Shown in pieces: positions 12,662-13,900 of a stretch of DNA of 13,900 nucleotides. The stretch is from GCA-003244245 sp039924425 (GTDB lineage: Bacteria > Actinomycetota > Actinomycetes > Mycobacteriales > Pseudonocardiaceae). Numbering within the stretch: the stretch's first letter is position 1; the number at the start of each line of letters is the position of its first letter. The notes beneath the pieces are model-generated. The model did no database searches, was not told where the DNA came from, and worked only from the letters and a program-made list of their open reading frames with translations. The position numbers and the translations under genes are program-made. The stretch spans positions 1 to 13,900 of the forward strand of contig JBDTAX010000010.1 in assembly GCA_039924425.1 (NCBI GenBank), read 5' to 3'.

Positions 12662-12699
12662 GACGCCGACCCTGATGCGCGCCAGCGCCGGTCATCAGG

Positions 12700-12707
12700 C
12701 ATAATGG
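12700..12707 (+). promoter_or_regulatory. Possible -10 element for the DEAD-box helicase gene
   Basis: CATAATGG stands out in GC-rich sequence upstream of the helicase; no convincing -35 accompanies it. If used, it gives a leader of about 130 bases, which holds a small stem (CACCA/TGGTG, near 12722-12736) and the ribosome binding site AGGAGAGG at 12827-12834. Confidence 0.3.
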
Positions 12708-12845
12708 GGAAGCGATGCCGACACCAATGACTGGTGCGGCCGAGGTCGACTGTGAGCGCCTTCGCGGCGCCGGAGCTTCTCCGTGGGACTGCGGGGTGGC
12801 CACGCATCAGCGGCCACCATCTTTCCAGGAGAGGATTACCCCCGC

Positions 12846-13900
12846 GTGCCGTCGAACCACTCCCCTCAGGGGCAGCCAGGTAGTTTCCGCGAGCTTGGAG
12901 TGCCTGAGGAACTACTCACCGTGCTGACCCGGCAGGGCATCACCACCGCATTTCCCATCCAGGCCGCGACGCTGCCGGACGCGCTCGCTGGCCGTGATGT
13001 GCTGGGCCGCGGCCGAACCGGTAGTGGCAAGACGCTTGCCTTCGCGATCCCGACGATCACCGCGCTGGCCCGTTCCGGGTCGCGCCGCAGCCCCGGTCGC
13101 CCGCGCGCGCTGGTGCTGGTTCCCACCCGGGAACTGGCCAACCAGGTCGCCGACACCTTCGCCCCGCTGGCCGCCACGTTCGCGCAGCGGATCACCACCG
13201 TGTACGGCGGTGTCGGCCAGGGCCGGCAGGTCTCCGCGCTGCGCGGCGGGATCGACATCCTCATCGCCTGCCCCGGCCGCTTGGAGGATCTGATCGGCCA
13301 GGGCCACGTACACCTCGACGCGGTCGAGGTGACTGTGCTGGACGAGGCCGACCACCTGGCTGACCTGGGTTTTCTCCCCGCGGTACGCAGGCTGCTGGAC
13401 CGTACCCCGGCCGGTACCCAGCGGCTGCTTTTCTCGGCCACGCTGGACCATGCCGTGGACGCGGTGGTGCGCCGCTACCTGTCCGATCCGGTGGTGCACT
13501 CGGCCGACCCGGCGGTATTGACGGCATCCAAGATGGAGCATCACGTGTTCACGGTGGAGCACGCGGACAAGCCTTCAGTGGTCCGCGAGCTCGCCTCCGG
13601 CCAGCGCCGCAGCCTACTGTTCACCCGCACAAAACACGCCGCGAAGAAGCTCGCCAAGCAGTTGACCATCGCCGGGCTGCCCGCCGTGGAGCTGCACGGG
13701 AACCTCTCGCAGACCGTCCGGGCCCGCAATCTCGCGGCGTTCAGCGCGGGCAGCGCGCGGGTGCTGGTGGCTACTGACATCGCCGCCCGCGGCATTCACG
13801 TGGACGAGATCGGCCTGGTCGTGCATGTGGATCCCCCCGCCGAGTGCAAGGCGTACCTGCACCGCTCCGGGCGCACCGCCAGAGCCGGCGCTGAGGGCGT
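12846..13900 (+). CDS. DEAD-box RNA helicase, N-terminal part (runs off the window)
   Basis: This ATP-dependent RNA helicase of the RhlE/DeaD type remodels RNA or ribosome precursors. The GTG at 12846 follows AGGAGAGG by 11 bases; an in-frame GTG at 12900 is a weaker alternative. The 351 visible codons contain the whole core: Q motif FPIQ (Q39), Walker A GRTGSGKT (56-63), PTRELA (93-98), CPGR (142-145), DEAD (166-169), SAT (197-199), the second RecA domain with RSLLFTRTKHA and LVATDIAARGIHV, and motif VI HRSGRTARAG at the edge. The C-terminal tail, usually basic in actinobacterial members, lies beyond base 13900. The frame is intact to the window end. Cold-stress control is common for such genes but nothing here proves it. 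Confidence 0.93.
   Translation, partial: MPSNHSPQGQPGSFRELGVPEELLTVLTRQGITTAFPIQAATLPDALAGRDVLGRGRTGSGKTLAFAIPTITALARSGSRRSPGRPRALVLVPTRELANQVADTFAPLAATFAQRITTVYGGVGQGRQVSALRGGIDILIACPGRLEDLIGQGHVHLDAVEVTVLDEADHLADLGFLPAVRRLLDRTPAGTQRLLFSATLDHAVDAVVRRYLSDPVVHSADPAVLTASKMEHHVFTVEHADKPSVVRELASGQRRSLLFTRTKHAAKKLAKQLTIAGLPAVELHGNLSQTVRARNLAAFSAGSARVLVATDIAARGIHVDEIGLVVHVDPPAECKAYLHRSGRTARAGAEG

Overview
The window comes from a high-GC Gram-positive bacterium, most likely an actinomycete of the Pseudonocardiaceae type. This placement is an inference. It rests on strong G/C third-position bias, GTG starts with 4-base stop/start overlaps, an XRE/DUF5753 regulator paired with a DUF397 protein, a WhiD/WhiB3-like Wbl protein and a DUF6247-like small protein. 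No 16S or other phylogenetic marker is present.

Bases 1-7127 are a type I-G (formerly I-U) CRISPR-Cas locus on the + strand. In order it holds the 3' end of csx17 (cas8-like large subunit, entering from upstream), csb1 (cas7), csb2 (cas5-cas6 fusion), a two-gene toxin-antitoxin-like insert, a cas4-cas1 fusion carrying a frameshift, cas2, a leader with a good promoter, and a 12-repeat/11-spacer array that decays toward its distal end and is closed by a strong hairpin. A cas3 gene would be expected upstream, outside the window. Csx17, Csb1 and Csb2 would form the crRNA-guided complex, the Cas6-like part of Csb2 would cut pre-crRNA, and Cas4-Cas1 with Cas2 would acquire spacers.

The most interesting part is 3219-4126. 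The last 52 bases of csb2 occur twice (49/52 identical), and between the copies sits a small gene pair resembling an antitoxin and a RelE/ParE-like toxin. Just upstream of the pair is an 11-base exact match to the 3' end of the CRISPR repeat. The toxin stop codon overlaps a terminator-like hairpin, so the insert separates the interference genes from the adaptation genes.

Bases 7393-9061 hold a divergent regulatory cluster: a minus-strand XRE/DUF5753 regulator overlapping a DUF397 gene, and plus-strand genes for a 75-aa protein and a 36-aa Cys-rich microprotein. Bases 9337-11259 encode a 14-TM DHA2-type MFS efflux transporter whose 3' end overlaps, convergently, a ferredoxin-reductase-like flavoprotein gene (11038-12240, minus). 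That gene lies 28 bases downstream of a whiD/whiB3-like regulator gene. A DEAD-box RNA helicase gene starts at 12846 and runs off the right edge.
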